From Chaetoderma sp. LZ-2023a (lineage: Eukaryota > Mollusca > Caudofoveata > Chaetodermatida > Chaetodermatidae): a stretch of 64,000 nucleotides of DNA. The position numbers were made by a program, and so were the translations under genes. The stretch spans positions 1-64,000 of the forward strand of contig JAVVLW010001268.1 of NCBI GenBank assembly GCA_034401795.1. The letters are read 5' to 3'. Each line of letters begins with the position of its first letter. Position 1 is the first letter of the stretch. Under the pieces are notes generated by a model, which did no database searches, was not told the DNA's origin, and saw only the letters and a list, made by a program, of their open reading frames with translations. Shown piece by piece: positions 26,485 to 36,410 of the stretch.

Positions 26485-27224
26485 AGGTGGTAGTAGCACT
26501 AATACGTGTTAACTAAGTAATCCTTTATTATTTTCTTGAATGATTTTGTTGTCAGTGTTTTGTCTCGGGTTTCCAGTTTAGTGTTATTCCATAATTGAGT
26601 GGCTGTAATTGATATTCTATGTTTTCCCATGGCTGTGCGTGTGTATTTCTCATGTAGTTTGTGTCTGCTTCTAGTGTTATGTCGATGGATGTTAATATCG
26701 TTCACAATGAAGGGGGCTATGGATTTGGGAAGGGTGTTGTGATGGAAATTTTTCACAATAGTTAACATTTGGGAATTACCTATGTCAATAAGTTTGAGTA
26801 GTTTTTCTTCTTTAAATATATCTTGGCCTTCTGCAGGTCGAGAAAACAATTTAATGCTCTTTTTTTTGGAGGCTTTGAATTTTAGATATTTTGTTTTTAT
26901 GGGTGTTAGTCCAAATGGCATTACAGTATGTGAGGTGTGGAAGGATCAAGGTGCTGTACAGTGTTTTAACCGTGTTATGTGTCATATATGGTTTTAATCT
27001 TTGGATGACACCTATTCCTCTTGCTACTTTCGCAGTAACTGTCTCAATTTGTTTGACCCAGCTCAGATTTTTATCTAAATATACTCTTAGAAACTTTGCG
27101 TATGAGGCCTCTTCAATTTCATTTTTGTTGATTTAAATTTTCGGAATATCCTTATTTATATGTTCTCTAGATTTTGAAAATAACATATAGTTTGTTTTAC
27201 CCACATTTATTTGAGCTGAATAAT
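25682..27224 (-). mobile_element. 5'-truncated L2/CR1-superfamily LINE
   Basis: Read on the minus strand, this begins inside the reverse transcriptase just after the catalytic palm (QINVGKTNYMLFSKSREH), continues to the thumb region and ends with a 3' tail. The open block at 26499-26921 (KKKSIKLFSRPAEGQDIF, HNTRSRHKLHEKYTR, ATQLWNNTKLETRDK) aligns residue for residue with the C-terminus of the L2-like copy at 46530-46900. Upstream the frame is interrupted, for example by a stop within the PKI-x-INKNEI stretch near 27135. The 3' untranslated part holds a (CTA)n tract, a hairpin at 25759-25793 and a terminal CTTGAATCTTGAA repeat at 25682-25705. It lies inside duplicated segment copy 2. Confidence 0.85.
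26402..26485. repeat. (TAG)n microsatellite in the LINE 3' region
   Basis: About 27 GTA/TAG triplets. It lies in the 3' untranslated part of the minus-strand LINE; the related LINE at 44.7-47.6 kb has a (TAA)n tract at the same place. Confidence 0.95.
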
Positions 27225-28729
27225 AAGGTTTAGTCGGTAACATGCCGGGCTCAAACAGCTAGAGCACGGTCAGCGACCTCAGTGTAAAATTGATGATGGT
27301 GGGGATAAGTGATGCGGATATAGATGTTGCCGTTTAGTTTTTCCTAGCGTACTGCGGTCTAAGTTTTCTATAATTAAACAAAACATATCAACGAAATGGC
27401 TATTTGTTATATACAACTCACCGATGTAATGAACGATGACAATTTATATAAATTATTGAGGTAGTACGCATCAGGTTGATAGACCTAAGCTGTGTGGTTA
27501 GTTAAAGCACCCGCAGTAAATAAGGATAATATAAACAGTGATAAATAAATTATAAATTGTGGTCCTAAGACTGGGAAGGCACCTATTAGTCATCGGTGCC
27601 ATATACGGAAATAATAATTAGATGTACAATAGTATAGTTACTTGAGTACCTAATAGTTGTCAGTACGGAACGGGTTACTATGTTACTGAAATTGAGGTGC
27701 TAACATATTCATAGCGCGAGTTGACACGTTCTCTGGAGCTGGAGAGGTTTCCGCAGGCGATTTCCGCAGCTGGTCTCCGCAGGTTGGATCCGCAAGCTGA
27801 CTCCCCCAGGCAGGGTAGATATGGTGCATACTCATGACAGTGAAACAGAACAGTGAAGTAGCATCTATTAGATAATCTCTGTAACTAAATCATAATTTAT
27901 ACTGATGTGAGAAAGTTCTCCGTCCGGCGACGGAAGTAATAAAGTTAACGGTTGCCCATTAACAGAGAGGGCTGTATAATAATGTTAAGCGGATACATAA
28001 CTATGCACATGGTGTGGGATGCATCGCATAGCTCTTGCTTAGTTCTAGCAAAGTCCACCAGACTGTGGTCGAAAAGTTAATTAAAACACACGACATGCAG
28101 TGCGGAATTTAGTGTCCACTTTTCATCATGGTTGGCAGATCCGGCGAGTCATCCACCAAGAATCACAGCAACTCTACATCGCGTAGGATTACATTCCGGG
28201 CCAGCACGGCCCCTTTCGCAGAAGTTGCACTAGGAAAGTCTGGATGCGGAAAGTCTCATTTTAAATTCAGTTTATTATCCAAAATTTTGTGGAAGCCGAG
28301 GACGTCCTACACCACGGATATGTTGGGATCCGTAAGACACCGGTTGAAGTGAAGATCACTGGTAGGTCAGCAGTTCACATCCGTCATCCAGGTGGTCCAG
28401 TCATCCTGCGCGGGCCGGCTTCCACACCGGCGATGCTCCTGATCGCTGGTTTTCACCCCTTGCACGACGTGATTATGACATATTCGCTATGGTGTGTTGT
28501 GTAGCTATGTCGCACATGACGTGTTTACAACACAAGAATCTGCATCGATTATTTTTTGGTGAGACACAGCTACGCAAAAATATTGCGCAGTGGTGTAGGA
28601 TGACCGTAGTCAGCCTAGGGACTGGGTTTCAATTTTAAAAACATATATAATAATAAGAAGAAAAGTATGTAAAAAATAAACATAATAATGACTTCCGTGT
28701 TCCGCACAACTACTGATAAATCCTGCTGC

Positions 28730-30057
28730 AACCTCAGCAATAGTGTCCACAAACATCTGCAGCAAAATTTCCCCAGCGAGTCTGGGTACCGCGACTTGTA
28801 CAGAACAGACATGTCGGGTGATCCTCCGCTGCCGAAATATCACTACTATACAGGCTCATCTCTGGAAGGCTATAGCTAGAAGACGGTACTGATGTGTCCA
28901 TAAATGCGCTGGTGGTGCCGGAAATGAGGACTGGTGATGTGCGAAGTGGTGCTGGCGTCGTGACTGTCGTGGTTGATGTAGTCGGCATAGTTCATGCTGC
29001 TGGTGGGCTGAGTGCTGTTAAACGTATGAGCGGTCGCCGGAACGGTGATGTCTTTGCGGATGCTGCGGCTGATGCTGTTGCGGATGCGGTACTGGCAGAT
29101 AGCTTCCGGATCTTCGTGGACTTCAGAGGTTTGCTTGCGGTTGTCCTAGGCATGGCGCGGATCTCCTCGGAATGTGCTATACGTTTCTTCCCGGCGTAAG
29201 GACGTTCTGTTGTTGTTGTCTTCCGTATTGCTGGATCCTTTGTGTGCTGCCGCTGCTGCACGGGTGTGCGGTTATGCTGGTTCGTGATGTGATGGTCGGG
29301 ATTACTTCCATAAGGCTAATTTGCTCGTCAATGATAAGTCTACCAGGAGATGTAGATCTATCTGAAATGTCCTGTAACACTGGCTCTGGCGCGGACGTCA
29401 TTATAACTACCGAAATGGGCCGACCGATTACGGATGCGGATGCTGATGTTGATGTCGTGCGTGATGCGGACGGTGACATTGCCGCAGGTGGTGCCAGAGT
29501 GGAAACTGCAGGTGGTGCTGGTACCATCACTGCAGTTGCTGCCGGTGCTGATGATGCTGCTGGTTCTATTGTGATGGTGGCGATGGTGGCGTAGTGGGTC
29601 AAGGCGTGCTGTGTTGCGGATGCGGTTGCTAATGTTGCTGGTCAATAGTGCGGGAAATCTGATGGTCGCCAGTTCGTACGTTTATAGTTTGGGCCATCTT
29701 CTTCGTAGGAAGCACGTTAATAGGAAGTCTAGTTACAAAACGAGTGGCTAGCACTTCAACGTTTTCATTTTGTTCACCAGGCTGTAATGTAACTACAACC
29801 ACACGATGTTTATCCATCAACGCGTGAGTCACACCATAACGGGTGGTGGTCTAAAGGTATTTGCAGTCTGTACAAAAAGCTCTCTGCATAAGATGATTAT
29901 GATTGACATGCAATGTTAAGTCTGAATTATGGGAGAAGGCGCATCGACATGGCTGTGCACTGAGCTGGAGTGTTGAACACGGATATTTCTTTCCAGATAG
30001 TGCTAGCATCGACTCCTCCGAACTGTCAGACAAGGTAAGGTCCTTGGTAAGTGACAT
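28730..30057 (-). pseudogene. Decayed coding remnant with C2H2 zinc fingers (copy 2)
   Basis: Minus-strand remnant. It begins with an acidic Ser-rich segment (LTLSDSSEESMLALSGKK), then a partial C2H2 finger at 29893-29949 (C-x12-H-x4-H), a finger at 29806-29874 whose Cys and His positions follow C-x2-C-x12-H-x5-H (FCTDCKY, GVTHALMDKHRV), and then VTLQPGEQNENVEVLATRF. It continues into a low-complexity region rich in Ala, Ser, Thr and Pro, with a basic stretch (GKKRIAHSEEIRAMPRTT) at about 29160-29200. The finger block is homologous to 13718-13862 on the plus strand. The reading is broken. Gene or element of origin unknown. Confidence 0.55.
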
Positions 30058-30391
30058 CTTATTTCCGCATATTAATGGCGGTGCAGACTGCCTAACCTAA
30101 TCTAATTTTTCCTAGCTCTTCATAACTTTCCAGGCCAAGTAATATATAATAGAAGTGATAAATTCATAATAACATAAACAGCAGAATTTGGTTTGCGACA
30201 CGAAAGTAGCCTAATGCGTGTTCTTCCCTTGTGTCGAGTTTGACAGGAAGATGACGTTTCAGTGCGCGATCTCCTCCTTTTAAACTTTTTGGTGACGTCA
30301 CAGGAGGGCGGATGTCCACACCCAAAAGTTCTAGGGTGATTCGGCCACGCCCCACAAGAAAAGTTTTGATTTATTAAACCTGGAGTCATAT
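30058..30391. other. No gene seen
   Basis: Anonymous sequence between the zinc-finger remnant and the LINE stub. Confidence 0.4.
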
Positions 30392-30535
30392 ACATTAGAA
30401 ACTTTGCGTATGGGGCCTCTTCAATTTCTTTTTTGTTGATATAAATTTTCGGAATATCCTTATTTATATGTTCTCTAGATTTTGAAAATAACATATAGTT
30501 TGTTTTATCCACATTTATTTGAGCTGAATAGTAAG
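30392..30535 (-). mobile_element. LINE stub co-duplicated with segment copy 3
   Basis: Nearly identical to 27092-27224, the 5' end of the minus-strand LINE in duplicated segment copy 2 (INVDKTNYMLFSKSREHINK, IYINKKEIEEAPYAKFL). It has the same truncation point and is followed by the same flanking sequence (GTTTAGTC). It is therefore not an independent insertion but part of a duplicated block. Confidence 0.85.
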
Positions 30536-32340
30536 GTTTAGTCAGTAACATGCCGGGTTCAAACAGTTAGAGCATGGTCAGTGGCCTCAGTGTAAAATTG
30601 ATGATGGTAGGGATAAGTGATGCGGATATAGATGCTGCTGTTTAGTATTTCCTAGCGTACTGCAGTCTAAGTTTTCAATAATTAAACAAAACATATCAAC
30701 GAAATGGTTATCTAGCTATCATATACAACTAACCAATGTACTGAGCGATAACAATTTTTATAAATTATTGAAGTAGTACGTAGCAGGTTGATAGACCTAA
30801 ATGGTGTCGTTAGTTAAAGCACCCACAGTAAATAAGGATAATATAAACAGTGATAAAGAAATTATAAATTGCGGTCCTAAGACCGGGAAGGCACCTATTA
30901 GTCATCAGTGCCATATACAGAAATAATAATTAGATTACAATAGTATTGTTACTTGAGTACCTAATACTCGTCGGTATGGAACAGGCTACTATGTTACTGA
31001 AATTGAGGCGCTATCATATTCATAGCACGAGTTGACACGTTCTCTGTAACTGGAGAGGTGTCTGCAGACGATTTCTGCAGCTGGTCTCCACAGGTTGGAT
31101 CCGCAAGCTGACTCCTCCAGGCAGGGTTGATATGGTGCATACTCACGACAGTGAAACAGAACAGTGAAGTAGCATCTATTAGATAATCTCTATAACTAAA
31201 TCATAATTTATACTGATGTAAGAAAGTTCTCCGTCCGGTGACGGAAGTAATAAAGTTAAAGGTTGCCCATTAACAGAGAGGGCTGTATAATAATGTTAAG
31301 TGGATACATAACTAGGCACACTGTGCGGAATGCGTCGTAGCTCTTGCGGTGCATCTAGCCAAGTCCACCAGACTGTGGTCGAAAAGTTAATTAAAACACA
31401 CACGACATGCAGTGCGGAATTTAGTGTCCACTTTTCAGCATGTTGGCAGATTCGGCGAGTCGTCCACCAAGAATCACTGAGGCTCTACATCACGTAGGAT
31501 TACATTCCAGGCCCACATGGCTCTTTCCGCAGAAGTTGCGTTAGGAAAGTCCAGATGCGGAAAGTCTAATTTTAAATTTAGTTTATTTCTCCCGGATGGC
31601 CGTCCAGGAGGATCCAAAATTATGTGGAAGCCGAGGACGTCCTACACCGCGGATGTGCTGGGATCTGTAAGACACAGGTTGAAGTGAAGATCACTGGTAG
31701 GTCAGCAGTTCACATCCGTCATCCAGGTGGTCCAGTCATCCTGCATGGGCCGGCTTCCACGCCGGCGATGCTCCTGATCCTTGGTTATTCACCCCTTTTA
31801 TACTCGCTGTGACGTCAACAAATCAACGGCCGAGCGCCAGCCAATCAGTGTACTGGTATGCTAGTGACGTATCGACCACGTGTACACAGATCTTTAAATT
31901 TAGTTTAATATATACACATGGCTACGATAATTTAGCGGGGCGCTTCGACGATAACTCATTGATTTCTGGTCCCATTTTAAAATTGTTTACAGTTTTAGAA
32001 ATCTCGTTTAATTCTGGTCCTGATTGGTACCAAGAAAAACGAGAACGGATAGATTATAAGCATTTACTAGTACCTACTCTCTACACAAGATAAGCACTCA
32101 CTTCCAGTTCCGAGACATGTTGTCAGGGAAGCTCTGACACGCGCGCATGCGCACCACGCATTCTATCGGACGTAACCAATTTTTAACAAGAAATTTCTCA
32201 TATAGGGCTTGCATACGCTTATTGCTCTACCCAGGGGGTTGCTCTTTAGAATTAATCCGGCATGGCTGGTCCATACCCAGCCTTGCTGGGATGGCCGTTA
32301 CCTGTCCGGTCGATCCGTGCTACAGAAGAGTGTCACGAAT
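30392..32340 (+). repeat. Large unclassified duplicated segment, copy 3
   Basis: After the LINE stub, 30536-31797 repeats 27225-28462 closely. From about 31798 the match to copy 2 ends but similarity to copy 1 continues (TTTTATACTCG near 31797 against TTTTATATTACTCG near 21664; TGTTGTCAGGGAAGCTCTGAC at 32117; CCCAGGGGGT at 32228; TACCTGTCCGG at 32299). The ancestral segment therefore extended at least to the position of 32340, and copy 2 was truncated at 28462. No coding domain is seen. Confidence 0.75.
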
Positions 32341-32614
32341 TAGGAAGTGGGTGTCTAGGGGTATGGCAAGGGTGGATGCTCAAACCACTACTAAAACGGA
32401 CAGTCAAATAAAGATATGATTATGACGTCATAAGACCGACTAGATTGTGATGTCAGATGACACAGTAACTTAAATTAACAGAGCAATGACTAGGGGAACA
32501 TGCTTTCTAGTAAACATCAAGATACAAAGAATTGGTTAAATGAATGAGAATAATGTATTTACAATAAATAAAACAAATACTTAGCTAAAGATATGGTGAC
32601 GTGAAGAGTGATGT
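32341..32614. other. No gene seen
   Basis: Anonymous AT-rich sequence to the right of duplicated segment copy 3. Confidence 0.4.
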
Positions 32615-32692
32615 GATGGCTGTCGTGATGGCTGTCATGATGGCTATTGTGATGGCTGTCGTGATGGCTGTTGTGATGGCTATTGTGATGGG
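32615..32692. repeat. 12-bp minisatellite, about 6 units
   Basis: Unit GATGGCTGTCGT with one- or two-base variants, six copies in tandem. Confidence 0.85.
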
Positions 32693-33927
32693 GCCCCTCA
32701 AGATCCTCGGTGCGCCGAGTGTGAGAATGGTAGCTACTCTGTAGATGATCTCGACTTCATATGTATAGACGACGGCTTGCTCAAAGGCTGCAACTCTGAT
32801 ATCTAGTACGGTGACTATATAACTACTGCAACGCACAAACGCACCAGGGCTCATGCCACCAATAATACAGCAATAAACTGAGGACACAGCAAGCAAACAA
32901 ACAAGCTAAGTAACATCAAGATATAATAAATTGGCTCACTCACATCAATATGAACTAAAGTCTCATGCCATCATAAATGTAAATATTTCATTAGCCACTA
33001 GCCACGTATAGCAATCATCAGAAAATAGCTAAGGACAAACGTTAATGACAGGTGATAATGCACCTTTAATAAAAAGTAAATGATAATCGTAAACAGAATT
33101 GAGCAATGCGTAAATATACGCTATATCATGATAAAACTTTTAACATGGGGTAATCAAAGCTGTGACGAGGTGCTTAATTGATTGTCACGTAAAGCATATA
33201 CAGTATAAAGAATGGATGCAATCTGAATGACGTCAGAGAAAAAGAATTGTTTACACCCCATGCATAAATGATTAATGTATACATTTCAAAGGCCCATAAC
33301 TAGAATTATCAAGGAGGAATGTTTTGAAAATAATTTGACTGAATATGACTAGTGCCGTAGGCAGCAGCAGATTTCAATCAAATTGCACCCAAAATAGTCA
33401 CAAAAAATATGCGAATATTAGACAACAACTGGATACAAGATTGAAATGAGCAGTCAAATAAAATATAAACTTTCTCTTACCTGACGCATGACCAATCGAG
33501 ATGTCCAAGACATGCGTCAACCAACGCAAAGATATCGCACAAAGCGATCTGCTAACTTAAAACTGCATACCAGCAACAATAATGAACGTGAAGTAACAAT
33601 AGCCAATGACCAAAATTCAAGGACTATATACAGATAGAAAGCAACACTAATTTACATAATAAGTGGAAGCAAGAAACCACAGTAGCTACAAATTCACGAA
33701 GTCAAGTATTTTAGACAAGACAGTGAATACACGTGACCTGAGTGACACTGCAAAATTTTCCCATGCTCAAAAGCTATGAATGAAAACACTACAAACTAGT
33801 ATTACGCACGCATCGTAGTAAAATTTAATTTAAATAATAAAGGATTCCGAGACCCCTTACTTCGACAATCGCACAAACTACAAGCACACGGCAAACGATA
33901 AACAAATAGAATAACAAAAGATTACAC

Positions 33928-33931
<4 letters not shown>
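32693..33931. other. No gene seen
   Basis: AT-rich anonymous sequence. No coding frame, RNA gene or repeat is supported. Confidence 0.45.

Positions 33932-33983
<52 letters not shown>
33932..33983. repeat. (GA)n microsatellite
   Basis: Uninterrupted GA dinucleotides that run directly into the 39-bp minisatellite, whose unit begins GAGATCTACATG. Confidence 0.95.
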
Positions 33984-33987
<4 letters not shown>

Positions 33988-34330
33988 ACATGACTGTCTA
34001 ATCTTTCCTTCTCACTACCGAGATCTACATGGCTGTCTAATCCTTCCTTCTCACTACCGAGATCTACATGACTGCCTAATCCTTCCTTATCACTACCGAG
34101 ATCTACGTCACTGGCTAATCCTTCCTTCCCACTACTGATAATAACATCGCTGTCTAATCCTTCCTTCTCACTACCGAGATCTACGTCACTGTCTAATCCG
34201 TCCTTCTCACTACCAAGATCTACATGACTGTCTAATCCTTCCTTCTCACTACCGAGATCTACATGACTATCTAATCCTTCCTTCTCACTACCGAGATCTA
34301 TGTCACTGTCTAATCCTTCCTTCTCACTAA
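33980..34330. repeat. 39-bp minisatellite, about 9 units
   Basis: The unit starts GAGATCTACATGACTGTCTA and ends TTCCTTCTCACTACC. About nine tandem copies carry point differences, mainly in the ATGACTG part. The array begins exactly where the (GA)n tract ends. Confidence 0.92.
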
Positions 34331-35149
34331 CGCTAACCTAGTATAAAGAAATTACATGTATTATTTTGGTTGCCAGATGCAAATTTTTTTTACCAACGCG
34401 TGTTTTAGTATCCTCCCAAAATGTGTTTACTGTTTTTATAATTATATGTATATCATACGCTGATCATAAATCCACCTGGTGTAGCTTTTGGAAGTTTGGA
34501 GGACATTTATTTATGCATGTTTTAAAATGGCACCGTACTCGTCCTTTTTGGTGCTGAGCAAAAAGTAATATTTCTTTGACCGATGTCATATCGCATATCA
34601 ACATGACTGGAAGCATCCCTTTAACGCAAATCTGCTATTCTCTCATAGATCGGAACATCAGCGAACAGACGCTGAAGGCAAAACTATATTTTTCTCTTTT
34701 CAAAAAAGTATGGAGTGATGTGTGACAATCTAGTTACAGGTGCAATATATTTTAAATGTTACATTTATATTTCTTATAAATAATGTATTGTATGAAGATG
34801 TTGAACCAATGTGTCAGAATCTGTGATCTCAAATAACCGCTGAAACCCTCTATTGAGACCTCTGATGAATATCAGTAAGATTAATTTGAAAGAAACAAAA
34901 TCCCTATGATGACGAAGTTATATCTAGATTGAAACAACCATTATCAGTAGACGAGTGATCCTGGCTGATCCAATCCTTGCTCGTTCTTTGAATTTTGCTA
35001 TTAGTCACATCAAATCAATTCTTTGATTTAATGCCACTTATATCAATCCTCAAAGAATATCACAGACGATTTAATTTACTTCAGAATCATAAATGCTGTT
35101 AGTTATCTGGAGATAAGATCTGGGTACATCACCTATCCATGTTGAAAAT

Positions 35150-35151
<2 letters not shown>
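34331..35151. other. No gene seen
   Basis: AT-rich anonymous sequence. A 63-codon plus frame at 34366-34557 has no recognisable feature. Confidence 0.45.

Positions 35152-35225
<74 letters not shown>
35152..35225. repeat. (CT)n microsatellite
   Basis: Uninterrupted CT dinucleotides, about 74 bp. Confidence 0.97.
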
Positions 35226-35228
<3 letters not shown>

Positions 35229-35447
35229 CTGGTCAATGTATACCATTATCAACTATTGAAGCATTTGGAACCTAGGACGGACATGGACCATTGGATAATC
35301 GCTTGAATTTATAACATGATTGTGTCAGTTAAAATTAGAATTAATGGTTCTTGGTTTAGAATTTATATTTGAAATATCAACCTGACTGACATGTTCTGTA
35401 AGTATTGCTATATATATGTAGGTCATTAATATATATAGCTACATATA
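35226..35447. other. No gene seen; TA-rich inverted repeat at right edge
   Basis: GTAGGTCAT at about 35418 and ATGACCTAC at about 35452 flank a TA-rich loop just before the first LINE fragment. Confidence 0.4.
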
Positions 35448-36290
35448 TATATATGACCTACCAGCCCATGTTGAGGCATCAACATACTTATTCCCTGATG
35501 ACACTAAGATATACAAGCAAATAAAAGGAGAGGGTGATGTAAATGATCTACAAGCGGACCTAGACTCCCTACAGAGCTGGTTGGATAAGCGGCTGCTAGG
35601 GTTCCACCCAGACAAATATAAGGTGCTGACAGTAGAAGACAAACAGGGAAAACAAGAAGGGGCATGCAGCAGATCACATCACCTATATGGTCAAGATGGG
35701 TCCAGAAAATCCTTGAAAACATAGGACAAGAGAAAGACATTGGAGTAATAGTAGACAATAGACTAAGCTTTAACAGCCACATAAGATGACAAATCAACAA
35801 AGCAAAGTGTATCATGGCCCTGATGAGGAGATCCTTTACACATCTAGATGAGAATATATGTAAGCAACTGTTTCAGGCATTGGTGAGGCTACACCTAGAA
35901 TATGCAGTGAATGTATGGAACCCATACCTAAGGAAGGACAGCGAGGCTATCGAAAATGTACTATGAGGTTCACCTAAGCAACCTCAGCTACGAAGAGCGA
36001 CTCTTGCACTTAAAGCTACCATCTATGTGTTACAGAAGGCTTAGAAGGGGCATGATCGAAGTGTACAAGATACTGCATGGCATCTATGACCCAAATGTAA
36101 CCGATGACCTATTGGAAGTAGCAGGTAACAGACGCACCAGAGGCCATGACTTACAGTTGGTCAAGACACCACAGTAGGATTAACGTGTGGAAACATTCGC
36201 TTACGAATCATATAAATGACATATGAATTACCCTCCCTGAGGATATTGTGCATGCCAAAACTGTCTTTGCTTTTTAATTAGCATTATATG
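35448..36290 (+). mobile_element. CR1-like LINE fragment (C-terminal reverse transcriptase)
   Basis: This plus-strand fragment starts at the catalytic motif of a CR1-type reverse transcriptase, reading YLFPDDTKIYKQIKG where YLFADDTKIY is expected. It continues with WLDKRLLGFHPDKYKVL, DIGVIVDNRLSFNSHI, MALMRRSFTHLDENI and YAVNVWNPYLRKD. It ends with the conserved tail region (LKLPSMCYRRLRRGMIEVYKILHGIYDPNV and ITLPEDIVHAKTVFAF). The tail aligns with 39075-39215 of the next LINE, so the two belong to related CR1 subfamilies. It is 5'-truncated and interrupted by stops and frameshifts (for instance after KSLKT near 35721 and after FNSHIR near 35787). It is an old copy. Confidence 0.85.
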
Positions 36291-36410
36291 GATTTTGGGG
36301 AAACCAGGAAGTCAGATATGCAGAAGGGTTGTGAAGAAAGATGCGGTGGACAGAGAGGCTGAAATCAGCCTGAGACCACAGAAACATCCTAAGACTTCCA
36401 TGGGTCCACC

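Larger units (their letters stand above)
23930..28462 (+). repeat. Large unclassified duplicated segment, copy 2 (split by a LINE)
   Basis: The left part (23930-25680) matches 18785-20415 and the right part (27225-28462) matches 20432-21370 in copy 1, and 30536-31797 in copy 3. A minus-strand LINE occupies 25682-27224 between them. In copy 1 the two flanks are joined by only about 17 bp. Copies 2 and 3 are far more alike (roughly nine bases in ten by eye) than either is to copy 1. The segment ends at about 28462, where similarity to copy 3 stops abruptly. No coding domain is seen; the recurring GGCACC-(11 nt)-GGTGCC motif is a small inverted repeat. Confidence 0.75.

Noticed and set aside
29172-29594. 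Plus-strand 140-codon Val/Ala/Asp-rich frame
   Set aside because: It is the shadow of the low-complexity Ala/Ser/Thr/Pro minus-strand remnant that belongs with the zinc-finger block.
27225-31797. A pair of long terminal repeats (27225-28462 and 30536-31797) flanking an internal region
   Set aside because: Both copies carry part of the same truncated LINE on their left side, and copy 3 continues beyond copy 2 in agreement with copy 1. Segmental duplication explains this better than an LTR pair.
28289-31812. Paired small proteins starting MEAEDVLH at 28289 and 31624
   Set aside because: They are matching positions of duplicated segments 2 and 3. They differ at many codon positions without synonymous bias, lack a domain, and copy 1 has no such frame.
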